Part shown: one piece after another, positions 1 to 9,374 of the stretch
Layout: every line of letters starts with the position of its first letter
Position numbering within the stretch: the first letter of the stretch is position 1
NCBI RefSeq assembly: GCF_947497005.1
Contig: NZ_CANMFF010000018.1
Span: 1-64,000 of the forward strand
Source of the DNA: an uncultured Ruegeria sp.
Lineage (GTDB): Bacteria > Pseudomonadota > Alphaproteobacteria > Rhodobacterales > Rhodobacteraceae
DNA length: 64,000 bases
Reading direction: 5' to 3'
Notes under the pieces: model-generated
What the model was told of the DNA's origin: nothing
What the model saw: the letters and a program-made list of their open reading frames with translations, nothing else
Databases searched by the model: none
Position numbers and translations under genes: made by a program

Positions 1-285
1 AAACCAACGACGACGAATATGAAGACCAGACCCGCAGACTCTCGTTATGAATGAGGGAGCCTCGGGGGGCAGGTCACGGAAAACGCATCTTAGTGGTTTG
101 GGATTGCGTTCGTGTAACGGATAAACACGCCAAAACAGACGTTTGCAAGTTTCGTAACAAAATCACTTTTACGTGGGCAAAATAAAAAGCAGATGTAAGG
201 ACTCGCTGTTCTAAAGCCGGCTTTGTCCGCATATCGGACGCATGCCCACGCAGAGATCAAGTAGTGTGGGAAGGCGGCTCAGGGC

Positions 286-1113
286 TCAAACTATCGTTCT
301 ATTAGAACGGCAGCGATCGCCGACATCAGACTTTTCTTGCGCATCTTCTACTAAAAACGAGTGAGCCACGACTTCAAGACCATCTGTTTCAATGGCTGAA
401 CTGGGTGCTATCTCCGACCATTCACTTTGATCGGCATCTAGTGGCTCTGAAGATACGATGATACCGTCACATCCCACCCGGTAATATAGACTTGGAGCAA
501 ATCGATCCGAGGCGTAGCGCGCTGCGAATAACTTCTTTCCGTTGGACCAGCACGCTGCGAACCTCATGAATGGGACCGCGCCGTTTTCTCTGGACAGGGC
601 CTCCACATGCATCACAGCGCGTCCCATCGCACCTATTGGATCAGCGTCCAGACCCTCGCCATGAGCAATGAGGAATATTGCTTCGCTTTCGGTGGCACCA
701 AAACGATGTGTGTAATGGCCAGCAGGGATCTTGCCGTCAAGTCTCTGACGGATCTGTTCGTGACCTCCCGCTTGGCCATTGTGCATGAAACACCAGTTAT
801 CCTTGCCAAATGGGTGGCAATTGTTACGAGACGTCGCCGTCCCCGTCGATGCTCGCACATGAGCCAGAAACAACCCGGATTGGGTGTGATGTGCAAGTTG
901 CTTCAAATTCGCATCTGACCAAGCGGGATTGGTATCTTTGTAGAAGCAGGGTTCTTGCCTTTGAGGGTACCATGCCAGCCCAAATCCATCTGCGTTAATG
1001 GGCGTTTTTCCAATAAGCGCGTTTCGGCTTTGCTCGACCAGCGACTGTTCCTGGTTCAACACCAAATCGTCAAGGTATCTCGGGGTGCCTATCCAGGCTA
1101 GAAAACGGCACAT
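286..1113 (-). CDS. class II glutamine amidotransferase (YafJ/EgtC-like)
   Basis: 275-residue Ntn-hydrolase-type glutaminase. The start was placed at 1113 because it leaves Cys as residue 2 (MCRFLAW), the nucleophile of class II amidotransferases after Met removal; a GGGAG ribosome site sits about 6 bases upstream. Family motifs follow: NADGFGLAWY, AHVRASTG, NCHPFG and FMHNG, which bind glutamine. The chain is the length of the single-domain YafJ/EgtC-type proteins and has no synthase domain, so the acceptor of the ammonia is unknown. It stands alone: no ergothioneine genes (egtB, egtD) are in the window, so an EgtC role is not supported. Family assignment is secure; function is not. Confidence 0.85.
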   Translation of the reverse strand: MCRFLAWIGTPRYLDDLVLNQEQSLVEQSRNALIGKTPINADGFGLAWYPQRQEPCFYKDTNPAWSDANLKQLAHHTQSGLFLAHVRASTGTATSRNNCHPFGKDNWCFMHNGQAGGHEQIRQRLDGKIPAGHYTHRFGATESEAIFLIAHGEGLDADPIGAMGRAVMHVEALSRENGAVPFMRFAACWSNGKKLFAARYASDRFAPSLYYRVGCDGIIVSSEPLDADQSEWSEIAPSSAIETDGLEVVAHSFLVEDAQEKSDVGDRCRSNRTIV

Positions 1114-1393
1114 ATTGGCTCCCAAAATTAATCTTCAGAGAAGATACCTATTCACAAAGGTGCAATCACTACAGTTTTTTGCCAAAAGCGGGCTAACATT
1201 CTATCGAATGATAGTTAGATTCTACTTTCTGCCAATCAATTCTCCATCAAATATTTCATCGACCAATCATAGGTTCGCCTCAAATTCACCGCACCTAATA
1301 AGCATGGTTAAGAGCGTACCAACTACGTACATACAGTTACTGAGGGACTGGGGCGTATGCTTCGTCCTCCCTACTGCTTAACCTACTAGCACT

Positions 1394-1405
1394 GAATGTC
1401 CGGTA
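1394..1405 (+). repeat. dispersed repeat core 2 (GAATGTCCGGTA)
   Basis: Twelve-base GAATGTCCGGTA. Same core at 46855-46866 (identical) and 44250-44261 (one mismatch, GAATGTTCGGTA), always in gene-free sequence. Confidence 0.45.
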
Positions 1406-1499
1406 TGTATGGGTTGCCGCCATTGGCTATGGTTAGTACGGCCCAAAGGAGACATCCATCTTCGTCGTCAGCGCCGCAGTGCAGCTTCACCAGACCGGC

Positions 1500-1516
1500 C
1501 ATTCGCTGCAGTTGCA
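1500..1516 (+). repeat. dispersed repeat core 1 (CATTCGCTGCAGTTGCA)
   Basis: Copy of a 17-base core also at 16073-16089 and 21359-21375 (CATTCGCTGCAATTGCA) with one mismatch, and more distantly at 24459-24475. All copies lie in intergenic gaps. Confidence 0.5.
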
Positions 1517-1584
1517 GAATCCAATTGTAGACGAACCTGACATTCGACGAGTTTGTGTGGTCGATTTTCAAGTATGCGTGTCAG

Positions 1585-2814
1585 CTAGGGAAGCATCATC
1601 CGCGACAGGCGTCCAGAAAGAGGGAAGAAGCAGGCCTGCAATGAGTGGTAAATGTCGGGCTTCCCATCAAAGATGGATGTCACGACATTCCCATTCTCAT
1701 CTACCGCTGGAAACCAACCGCCATACTTATGATCCACGAACGTATCACTGGCATAGGTCCAGAGTTTCCTGTACCAAATCTCGTCTTCCGGCATTTTGTC
1801 CAGAGTAATCAGCGCGGCGACTGCTCCAATTGCTTCGGTGATCGGCCACCAAAACCGGGAGCCGTTGGCAGCCTGGCCATCAAAGTCCAGCGTGTAGGCC
1901 AATCCGCCACTGGGTAACCAGGCATCATTCAATGCCTGTTCAATCAAGCGGCGCGCTGTTTCGGGCGCATTGGATACCGGCCGACCCGACAAGTCCCAAT
2001 GCTGAAGCTGAAGTCGGCCGAGTTCAAACGAATGACCAGGAGTCGTTCCGGCAGGCCTGAACATCGGGTTACCCGCATAGTCATGATCAATCTGCCATTC
2101 AGACGTGTAATGCTCAGGCAACCGCCAGTTTTCCCCAGTTGCGATCTTGTTGATGAAGAAGTCCAGAATGCGACCGGCGCGGGAGAGGTATATTTCATCT
2201 CCGAACGCCTCATAGGCAGACAGCATCGCTTCAACACCATGCATATTCGCATTCATTCCGCGATATGTGGAAAAAGGTGTCCAATCCCTATTCCACTCGT
2301 CGCAGAACAATCCCGCGTCTTCATCCCAGAAATGTTGATCCAAGACCTCGCGGGCATCGGCCATCAGGCGGTCTGCATCCGGGTGACCCGCCAACTTCGC
2401 GCTTGCAGAGGCAAGAAGAACAAAGACATGTCCGTAGGCGAGCTTGCGATCATCCTTGATCTGTTCACCCTCCAGCGCCCAGAGGTACCCGCCATGTTCC
2501 CGATCTTTGTGGTGGCTTTCGAGATATGCCATGCCGTGATCAATGATCCGTTCAGCGCCCTGAAAACCTGACAGATGGCCCAATGCATAAGAATGAATCA
2601 GACGGGTCGTCGTGTGCAATTCCTGCAGCTGGCCGGGCTGTGGAGTGCCATCGTGACCAAGGATAAAGAACCCGGGCCCGTTTCGGCAACTCGCGCTGAA
2701 GAACTCAAGCTGCCGCATCGCCTGATCCATCAACCAGTTACGGTGATTGGAGGTTTCAAGCCAAAACCCCGGTTCGGATTGCGCGCCGAGAGGCAGAGGT
2801 TGGTCTTTGATCAT
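1585..2814 (-). CDS. AGE-family aldose-ketose isomerase, YihS clade
   Basis: 409 residues, the normal length for the N-acylglucosamine 2-epimerase superfamily (alpha6/alpha6 barrel, cytosolic). Motifs match the YihS branch (sulfoquinovose/mannose isomerases): YRGMNANMHGVEA (His192), TPGHSFELGR (His261, Glu264), RFWWPITEAIGA and DGKPDIYHSLQ (His390). These correspond to the three active-site histidines of E. coli YihS as I recall them. The reaction is probably aldohexose to ketohexose isomerisation of an unphosphorylated sugar: mannose, glucose or 6-sulfo-sugar. It is the last gene of the nine-gene sugar operon, starting 5 bases after the stop of the thiamine diphosphate enzyme with a poor ribosome site, so translational coupling is likely. 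Family is firm; substrate is open. Confidence 0.88.
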   Translation of the reverse strand: MIKDQPLPLGAQSEPGFWLETSNHRNWLMDQAMRQLEFFSASCRNGPGFFILGHDGTPQPGQLQELHTTTRLIHSYALGHLSGFQGAERIIDHGMAYLESHHKDREHGGYLWALEGEQIKDDRKLAYGHVFVLLASASAKLAGHPDADRLMADAREVLDQHFWDEDAGLFCDEWNRDWTPFSTYRGMNANMHGVEAMLSAYEAFGDEIYLSRAGRILDFFINKIATGENWRLPEHYTSEWQIDHDYAGNPMFRPAGTTPGHSFELGRLQLQHWDLSGRPVSNAPETARRLIEQALNDAWLPSGGLAYTLDFDGQAANGSRFWWPITEAIGAVAALITLDKMPEDEIWYRKLWTYASDTFVDHKYGGWFPAVDENGNVVTSIFDGKPDIYHSLQACFFPLSGRLSRMMLP

Positions 2815-2819
2815 CTTTT

Positions 2820-5207
2820 TTATCCGGCGAGGGGTGTAATGTAGCGTGCGCCGCGGCCCGGCATCAACGCTCGCGCCGCATGCAGAATTGCGTTCGCGTC
2901 AATTCCATGCAGATGATAGGTGTCTTCCACTGTTGCAGCCTGTCCAAAATGCTCCACACCCAGAGATTTAGTGCGGTGCCCGTGCACGCCACCAAGCCAG
3001 CTGAGACCCGCCGGATGGCCATCGGCAACGGTCACCAACCCAGCGTCACGCGGCACATTGGCGAACAGTTTCTCGACATGTGAAAGCGCCGCGCTGTCAC
3101 CACGTTGTCGGGCGCGCTCGGCAGCCTGCCATCCTGCATTCAACCGATCTGCGGATGTCACAGCCAATACGGCAACGTCCCGAACGTCATCAGATAGTAG
3201 TCCCGCGGCCTGAATTGCCTCGGGCGCAACAACACCTGTGTAGGCCAGCACCACCGCACTTGTTGCTGTTGGGGGTCTCATCCAGTACCCGCCCGCAATC
3301 ACGCCTTGCACAAGGTCACCGGTCATTTCGCGCCCGATTTGTTCGTGCGGTACTGTGGATAGGCGCAGATACACAGATCCACCCTTTTCGTCGCGGAGCC
3401 AGTTTTGTTCAGCCTGTGGTACTGCGCCATCCCGTTGCATATATTCGAACCCCCAACGCATGATCACGTTCAGTTCGTCCGCAAAAGCAGGCTCGAATGT
3501 TGCAAGCCCATCCTGTGCCATACCGATCAAAGGAGTCGAAATGGATTGGTGTGCGCCACCCTCGTGGCTAAGCGATACGCCAGAGGGGGTCGCAGCCAAC
3601 ATGAAACGCGCATCCTGATAGCAGGCATAGTTCAGGGCATCGAGCCCGCGGCAAATAAACGGGTCATAGACTGTTCCGACTGGAAACAACCGCTCGCCAA
3701 ACAATGAATGAGACAGCCCAAGTGCGCCCAGAAACGTGAACAGGTTGTTTTCAGCGATTCCAAGTTCGATGTGCCGCCCGTCCGAATGTCTGCGCCACTT
3801 TTGCGTCGAAGGGATTTCCTGATCGCGAAACAGATCGCTTTGCTCAGCTTTTGCAAACAGGCCCGTCTTGTTGATCCAAGGACCGAGGTTGGTCGAGACC
3901 GAAACATCGGGTGAGGTGGTGACAATCCGCTCGGCAAGGGCCGGAGCTTCACTGGCGATGGCCGACAAAATCTGCCCGAACGCTTCCTGAGTGGAGGCTA
4001 CGTCCTTGACCCTTGGCCGGGCAACTTCATCAACCTTGATCGGGGTAGCTATATGGCGGCGACGCCCCTTGGCATTGAATGGGACATTGTTCAGAAACGC
4101 CCGAACGTCTTCTTGGTCAACACCGATGCCAGCAAAGCGTTCCCATTCATGGCCCGCATCTATCCCCAAATCATCGCGCAGACTTTCAATCTGCGCAGCC
4201 GTCATGATCCCGGCGTGATTGTCCTTGTGTCCCGCCAGTGGCAACCCATAACCTTTAACCGTGTAGCAGATGAAACAAACCGGGCGGTCGTGATCGATAG
4301 CCTTCATCGTCTCGGACATCAGCGCAGTATCATGCCCCGCCAAATTGCCCATCAATTGCGCAAGCGCGTCATCATCATGATCCGCCACCAGCGCCAACGC
4401 CTCGTTGGTGCCGGCGAAGTCCTGCTCCAGCTGTGCCCGCAATGCGGCACCACCTTTGAACGTCAAAGCCGAATAAAGAGCGTTTTCACAGCGATCGATC
4501 CAATCGCGCAAATACGCACCCCCAGGACGCTTGAAAGCGGCTTGCATGAGCGAGCCGTATTTCAGTTCAATCACCTCCCACCCGCAGGCGAGGAATATGT
4601 CCCGGAACCTTGCGTTCAGACCTTCGGTGACCACGCCATCAAGCGACTGTCGGTTATAGTCTATGACCCACCAGCAATTGCGCAGGTCGTGTTTGGCGCC
4701 TTCGAGAAGCGCCTCATAGATATTGCCTTCGTCCAGCTCAGCATCGCCAACCAACGCAATCATTCGGCCTTTGGGCTGGTTGAGCCATCCGTGACCGGCC
4801 AGGTAGTCCTGCGTCAGGCTGGCAAAAGCCGTCATCGCAACACCCATCCCAACGGACCCAGTCGAGAAATCGACATCATCCAAGTCTTTGGTGCGAGATG
4901 GATAGGGCTGTGCCCCTCCAAAGCCGCGGAAACCCTGCAACTGCTGCAGGCTCTGGTTTCCAAGAACATACTGGATCGCATGAAAGACCGGGCTCGCGTG
5001 TGGTTTGACAGCGACGCGGTCCTCGGGACGAAGAACATCAAAATAAAGCGCGTTCAGGATCGCATTCATCGAGGCCGAAGACGCCTGATGGCCACCCACC
5101 TTGATCCTGCCTTTGGCGCGGATGTTGTTGGCGTTGTGGATCATCCACGATGAAAGCCAGAGCGTCTTCTTCTCGAGCGCTGCCCGAATCTCCAATTCGT
5201 TCATCAT
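2820..5207 (-). CDS. transketolase-like / pyruvate dehydrogenase E1 (AceE)-like ThDP enzyme
   Basis: About 795 residues. The start at 5207 (ATGATGAAC) lies just past the stop of the preceding ABC ATPase gene; Met-Met leaves 5207 or 5204 equally possible. The order is transketolase N domain, pyrimidine-binding domain and C-terminal domain. N domain motifs: KVGGHQASSAS (about 36-46), STGSVGMGVAMTAFA, and GDAELDEGNIYEALL near residue 154, the ThDP/Mg-binding loop, with GDA where GDG is usual. NRQSLDG and TVKGYGLPLAGHK resemble homodimeric E1 (AceE) more than classical transketolase. No lipoyl or E2/E3 genes are nearby, so a complete pyruvate dehydrogenase is unlikely. Lying between a sugar importer ATPase and an aldose-ketose isomerase, it probably cleaves or transfers a two-carbon unit from the imported sugar. 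Confidence 0.8.
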   Translation of the reverse strand: MMNELEIRAALEKKTLWLSSWMIHNANNIRAKGRIKVGGHQASSASMNAILNALYFDVLRPEDRVAVKPHASPVFHAIQYVLGNQSLQQLQGFRGFGGAQPYPSRTKDLDDVDFSTGSVGMGVAMTAFASLTQDYLAGHGWLNQPKGRMIALVGDAELDEGNIYEALLEGAKHDLRNCWWVIDYNRQSLDGVVTEGLNARFRDIFLACGWEVIELKYGSLMQAAFKRPGGAYLRDWIDRCENALYSALTFKGGAALRAQLEQDFAGTNEALALVADHDDDALAQLMGNLAGHDTALMSETMKAIDHDRPVCFICYTVKGYGLPLAGHKDNHAGIMTAAQIESLRDDLGIDAGHEWERFAGIGVDQEDVRAFLNNVPFNAKGRRRHIATPIKVDEVARPRVKDVASTQEAFGQILSAIASEAPALAERIVTTSPDVSVSTNLGPWINKTGLFAKAEQSDLFRDQEIPSTQKWRRHSDGRHIELGIAENNLFTFLGALGLSHSLFGERLFPVGTVYDPFICRGLDALNYACYQDARFMLAATPSGVSLSHEGGAHQSISTPLIGMAQDGLATFEPAFADELNVIMRWGFEYMQRDGAVPQAEQNWLRDEKGGSVYLRLSTVPHEQIGREMTGDLVQGVIAGGYWMRPPTATSAVVLAYTGVVAPEAIQAAGLLSDDVRDVAVLAVTSADRLNAGWQAAERARQRGDSAALSHVEKLFANVPRDAGLVTVADGHPAGLSWLGGVHGHRTKSLGVEHFGQAATVEDTYHLHGIDANAILHAARALMPGRGARYITPLAG

Positions 5208-5208
5208 C

Positions 5209-6276
5209 TCAGGCGACCCGTCGCAAAGCTGTGCCATCTTTGGCGAACAGATGCGCGTTCTCTGTCTGAATGCGCAGCCCAAGCCGTTCGCCAGGCTTTA
5301 CTGGAATATTGCCATGCTTGCGCACCATCATTGATCCAATGCCCTCGACGTTGACATAGATGTTCGTGTCGGACCCCAGATGTTCAACAACATCAGCCAC
5401 GGCCGAAAGATCACCGGTCCCGTTGTCCACGACATCGATATGCTCAGGCCTTACACCCAGCTCTTTCGCCTGCGCCGTACGCAGCTCATCCTGTAGTTTG
5501 ATTTCAGTTCCATTCCCGGCGGTCACGCCCGTTTCAGTTCCGACGACGGGTACAACATTCATGGTGGGCGAACCAATGAACTGGGCAACAAATTTATTGG
5601 CCGGACGTTCATAGAGCTCTAAAGGGCTGCCGACCTGCTGGATATCCCCGCCGTTAAGAACAACGATCCGGTCCGCCAATGTCAGAGCCTCGACTTGATC
5701 GTGAGTCACGTAGATCATCGTTGCGCTGAGTTGTTGGTGCAGACGTGCAATCTCCAGCCGCATTTCAACACGCAGCGCAGCGTCGAGATTTGACAGAGGC
5801 TCGTCGAACAGGAAGGCCCGCGGGTCGCGGATAATGGCACGACCCATGGCGACCCGCTGGCGTTGACCACCAGATAGAGCTTTGGGCAAACGATCCGTCA
5901 GGTTGGTTAGACCCAGTGTCCGTGCCGCCTGTGCAACTTTGGACTTACGTTCTGCCACCGGGTCTTTGCGGATTTCCATCGAGAAACCCATGTTCCGCGC
6001 CACATCCATATGCGGGTAAAGCGCGTAGGATTGGAACACCATTGCAATGTCCCGATCTCTGGGGCGCACGTCGTTCATACGCTCGCCATCGATTAGAAAC
6101 TCACCGCTTGATATCGGCTCAAGCCCCGCCACCATGCGCAGTAGCGTAGACTTGCCACAACCCGATGGCCCCACCAGAACAATGAACTCACCATCTTGGA
6201 TTTCAAGGTCGATGTTGCGCAAGACCTCAACGGATCCATAACGTTTTGCAACGTCACGAAGTTCGATACGTGCCAT
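5209..6276 (-). CDS. ugpC: sugar ABC transporter ATP-binding protein, UgpC/MalK family
   Basis: 355-residue cytoplasmic ATPase of a carbohydrate (CUT1) importer. Walker A is GPSGCGKST, the Q-loop is in MVFQSYALYPHM, the signature LSGGQRQRVAMGR, Walker B FLFDEPLSNLDA, and the H-loop VTHDQVEAL. The C-terminal part (about 235-355) is the MalK/UgpC TOBE region, with the IGSPTMNVVP hallmark. It starts 11 bases after the second permease stop and is followed at once by the ThDP enzyme. The symbol denotes the family, not glycerol-phosphate specificity. Confidence 0.9.
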   Translation of the reverse strand: MARIELRDVAKRYGSVEVLRNIDLEIQDGEFIVLVGPSGCGKSTLLRMVAGLEPISSGEFLIDGERMNDVRPRDRDIAMVFQSYALYPHMDVARNMGFSMEIRKDPVAERKSKVAQAARTLGLTNLTDRLPKALSGGQRQRVAMGRAIIRDPRAFLFDEPLSNLDAALRVEMRLEIARLHQQLSATMIYVTHDQVEALTLADRIVVLNGGDIQQVGSPLELYERPANKFVAQFIGSPTMNVVPVVGTETGVTAGNGTEIKLQDELRTAQAKELGVRPEHIDVVDNGTGDLSAVADVVEHLGSDTNIYVNVEGIGSMMVRKHGNIPVKPGERLGLRIQTENAHLFAKDGTALRRVA

Positions 6277-6287
6277 GATCTGGCCTC

Positions 6288-7130
6288 CTATCCTTTAACT
6301 GCGCCGGACGTGAGGCCCTGCACGAGATAACGTTGAATGAAGATGAAAAAGAGACAGCTTGGGATCAGCGCCAGCACGCCGGCCGCCATCATTTGCCCCC
6401 AATCGACCGAGAATTTGGAAACAAACGTCAACAAGCCAACCGGGAAAGTCATCGCGTCGTTCTTCGAGATCAGCATCAGCGCAAACAGCAACTCTGACCA
6501 AGCTGCGGTAAAAACGAAACCAAGCGTGGCCCCGAGGCCCGGCAATGTCAGCGGGAAGACCACCTTGCACAGCGCCTGAAACCGCGAACAGCCATCCATC
6601 ATCGCCGCGTCTTCCAGATCTTTGGGAATCCCATCAAAAAACGACTGCATCAGGAATGTTGCAAAAGGGATATTGAACGCGGTGTAGACAACAATCAGGC
6701 TGATCAGCGAATTCAACAGTCCCAGTTCGGCGACGATCTTGTAGATCGGTGCAATGATCATCAGCAGCGGGAACATCTGTGTGACCAGCATTATTGCGAT
6801 GACGATCCGTTTGCCTTTGAACACAAATCGCGAAAAGGCATAGCCCGCCCCTGCCGCAAACAGCGTTGTAAAGAAGGCCGCCCCAAGGGATACAACCAGC
6901 GAGTTTCGAAAGTAGGCCACAAAATCAGTCTGGAAAATGACCGTCGTGAAGTTCGAGAACGTGACCTCGCTTGGAAACAGCCTTGTGCCTTCGGAATAGA
7001 TCAACTCATCCGGCGTAAGCCCGATCTTGAGCAGCCAATAGAGCGGGAACAGCGCAAAGATCAGATAGAATGCGAGCGCTGCATACTTCCCTAAGACCAT
7101 TGCAGGGTGGCGGTTTTGGGTGGCTGACAT
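6288..7130 (-). CDS. carbohydrate ABC transporter permease (CUT1, inner subunit 2)
   Basis: About 280 residues. The start at 7130 was chosen because AGGAGTT sits just upstream and it falls 10 bases after the previous permease stop. Six transmembrane segments are visible. The MalG-type EAA loop is around EDAAMMDGCSRFQALCKVVFPL, which docks on the ATPase. The C-terminus QGLTSGAVKG is typical of MalG-like permeases. It partners the 7141-8091 permease and the 8073-9332 binding protein. Confidence 0.9.
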   Translation of the reverse strand: MSATQNRHPAMVLGKYAALAFYLIFALFPLYWLLKIGLTPDELIYSEGTRLFPSEVTFSNFTTVIFQTDFVAYFRNSLVVSLGAAFFTTLFAAGAGYAFSRFVFKGKRIVIAIMLVTQMFPLLMIIAPIYKIVAELGLLNSLISLIVVYTAFNIPFATFLMQSFFDGIPKDLEDAAMMDGCSRFQALCKVVFPLTLPGLGATLGFVFTAAWSELLFALMLISKNDAMTFPVGLLTFVSKFSVDWGQMMAAGVLALIPSCLFFIFIQRYLVQGLTSGAVKG

Positions 7131-7140
7131 GGCCAACTCC

Positions 7141-8091
7141 TCAGATCTTGACCAGCTTCTTACGAAGCCAGAGCAGGATGACGGCATAGATCAGCAGAAT
7201 GACCAACAACGCCACAGCGATGGTGGACGCGTAGCCAAAATCCAGCTTTCGGAAGGCGGTGGTGAAAATGTAGGTCGACAAGATTTGCGTTGAGTTGGCG
7301 GGGCCGCCACCAGTCATAACAAATATCAGGTCAGCGAAATTGGCGATCCAGATCGTGCGCAGCATAACCGTTATCGCAATCATCGGGGCGAGGAATGGCA
7401 ACGTAATCTTGGTGAATGTCTGCCAGGGCGAAGCGCCATCGACTTCGGCAGCCTCATAGAGTTCACCGGGAATGCTCTGCAGGGCGGCCAGCAACGTTAT
7501 GGCAAAGAACGGCACACCAAACCAGATATTCGCAGTGATAGGACCCCACATTGCAAGATCGGGATCGCCAAGAATGTTGTAGGGCTCTGACAGAATGCCA
7601 AGCGCGGCCAGCCAATGCGGCAACGGACCGATGACAGGGTTGAACAGCCACGCCCAAGTCAGGGCAGACAGAAATGTCGGGACGGCCCATGGTAGGAAAA
7701 CGAGGGCCTGAAACAGCTTTTTGCCAAAGAACTGTGTGTTCAGAAGCATCGCAAGGCCAAGGCCGAGCAGGAACTGGAACGTAATCGACCAGAAAGTCCA
7801 GAACAGCGTGTTCTCCATTGCGATCCAAAACTTACGGTCGCTCCAGAGATCGACGTAGTTTTCGAACCCGATCCAGCCGGAGGCAAAAGGCTTCAGCAGC
7901 TCTATGGATTGGAACGAGTAGGAGATCCCGATGATCAGCGGAACCATAATCACTGCACCGATCAAGAGGATTGCCGGTGACAGATAGTAGAACGGCTCGA
8001 CCATGTATTGCAGGTAAAGCGAGCGTCGTGCCCGGGTTTCCCCGGGCCTGACAGTTTTTTGAGCGCGAGCAATCACTGGTTTGCCTTCCAT
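7141..8091 (-). CDS. sugar ABC transporter permease (CUT1, inner subunit 1)
   Basis: 316 residues, MalF/UgpA type. There are six transmembrane helices after a short basic N-terminus, a large second periplasmic region, and the EAA loop ELYEAAEVDGASPWQTFTKI. The start overlaps the last 19 bases of the binding-protein gene, which suggests coupled translation. It works with the neighbouring permease, ATPase and periplasmic binding protein. Confidence 0.9.
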   Translation of the reverse strand: MEGKPVIARAQKTVRPGETRARRSLYLQYMVEPFYYLSPAILLIGAVIMVPLIIGISYSFQSIELLKPFASGWIGFENYVDLWSDRKFWIAMENTLFWTFWSITFQFLLGLGLAMLLNTQFFGKKLFQALVFLPWAVPTFLSALTWAWLFNPVIGPLPHWLAALGILSEPYNILGDPDLAMWGPITANIWFGVPFFAITLLAALQSIPGELYEAAEVDGASPWQTFTKITLPFLAPMIAITVMLRTIWIANFADLIFVMTGGGPANSTQILSTYIFTTAFRKLDFGYASTIAVALLVILLIYAVILLWLRKKLVKI

Positions 8092-9332
8092 TTAGCGTGC
8101 TCGTCGGTGAGGAACTCTGCCCACTCATCCGCGACATCCTGCGCGCTGCGCTGCCCCAGCAAAGCTTCTTGGCTTGTTTCCAGCAGAAGCGTGCTGCCAA
8201 AGTAGCCCCACTGTTCAAGGTTGGTCGGCATTGTGGTCGGCACGTATTGTTCACCGTTCAGCTCTTCGAACCAACCTTTGAATTGCTCGGTCTGGAAATG
8301 CGGATCCTGATCGGCGCCTTTGTGGATCGGAATAACGCCAACCCGCTTGGCCCATGTCGCGTTGGCTTCTGGCGAGGACAGGGCTGCGACCAGATCAAAG
8401 GCTTCCTCTTCATGCTCGGTTGCATTGAAAATCGACCAACCCGCGAAGCCAATGGTTGGGAAGGCTTTGCCTGAAGGCCCAACCGGCATTGGAATGACCG
8501 CAAAGTCCTCTGCCGGCATCCGTTCGGCGATCGCGATCAGCGCATCGGGATCCTGGTCAAGGAATGCACAGGTGCCGGAATAAAAACCGGCCACGATTTC
8601 ATTGAAGCCCCAGCTGACGCTGTCTTTAGGTGCATATCCGTTCTGATACATATCGATCATGAACTGGATGCCCTCGACCGAGCCGGGCTCGTTGATGCGG
8701 CTGACGCCGTCTTCGGTGAAGAATTCGTTGGTGCCGTTCATCGCTGCGGCGAACATGATCCAACCATTGGTGCCGCCGGGACCACCGCGCAAACAATACC
8801 CGTATTTGCCATCAAGCTCGGATACCGCAGCCGAGGCTGCCTTGAACTCTTCCATCGTGGATGGAGGAGCATCAACACCCGCTTCGGCCAGCAGTTTCTT
8901 GTTGTAGAACATTGCCCGCAGGTAGAAACCGTATGGGATCATATAAAGATCGCCCGCCTGACTGCCCATCGCGACGGTCTTGTCGGTCAGTGTTGCCCCA
9001 TGGTCCCATCCGGCTACATGGTCTTTGAGGCTGACCAGTTGGTCGGATCCTGCATAGAGCGCTTGCCATGTGTCGGGCATTTCAACCACATCCGGGATGT
9101 CACCGCCCGCCACCATTGTAGCCAGTTTTTCAAATGCGCTGCCCCATGGCAGCGAGACGATCTCAACCGTGACGTCAGGATTATTGGCCTCAAACTCATT
9201 GACAATCCCCTGAAGCACCTCGGTACGCTCGGGGCTGGTGATTACCTCAACCAGTTTAAGTGTGGTTTCGGCATACGAGGCCGAGCCCATCAGCACGGCA
9301 GCAGCTGTCATTCCTGCTAATAGTTTTTTCAT
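8073..9332 (-). CDS. periplasmic sugar-binding protein of ABC importer
   Basis: 419 residues, extracellular solute-binding family 1. A Sec signal peptide ends near residue 21 (ASYA-ET). The mature part starts TLKLVEVITSPERTEVLQGIVNEFE, the usual opening of CUT1 binding proteins. Trp, Tyr and Phe residues typical of sugar-binding clefts are frequent. A clear ribosome site (TGGAGGAAA) precedes the start. It is third in the operon, after the regulator and the PLP enzyme. The ligand cannot be read from sequence. Confidence 0.9.
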   Translation of the reverse strand: MKKLLAGMTAAAVLMGSASYAETTLKLVEVITSPERTEVLQGIVNEFEANNPDVTVEIVSLPWGSAFEKLATMVAGGDIPDVVEMPDTWQALYAGSDQLVSLKDHVAGWDHGATLTDKTVAMGSQAGDLYMIPYGFYLRAMFYNKKLLAEAGVDAPPSTMEEFKAASAAVSELDGKYGYCLRGGPGGTNGWIMFAAAMNGTNEFFTEDGVSRINEPGSVEGIQFMIDMYQNGYAPKDSVSWGFNEIVAGFYSGTCAFLDQDPDALIAIAERMPAEDFAVIPMPVGPSGKAFPTIGFAGWSIFNATEHEEEAFDLVAALSSPEANATWAKRVGVIPIHKGADQDPHFQTEQFKGWFEELNGEQYVPTTMPTNLEQWGYFGSTLLLETSQEALLGQRSAQDVADEWAEFLTDEHAKWKANQ

Positions 9333-9374
9333 ATTTTCCTCCAGTTGGTTTTGATTTCTGCGCAGGGGCGCATT

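Larger units (their letters stand above)
1114..1584. other. gene-free gap with degenerate dispersed repeat
   Basis: No convincing gene. The right half carries two cores seen elsewhere in the window (at about 1394 and 1500), separated by patchy repeat-like sequence. The left half is AT-rich and would hold the promoter of the amidotransferase gene on the minus strand. Confidence 0.5.

Noticed and set aside
1..285. Gene at the left edge
   Set aside because: No open frame with family features; only AT-rich sequence and a short CCGCATATCGGACGCATG stretch.
286..1113. Ergothioneine synthesis EgtC
   Set aside because: No egtB or egtD nearby; the similarity is to the family in general.
4053..5153. 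Long open frame antisense to the ThDP enzyme
   Set aside because: It mirrors a well-supported gene; high GC and codon phase make such shadows common.
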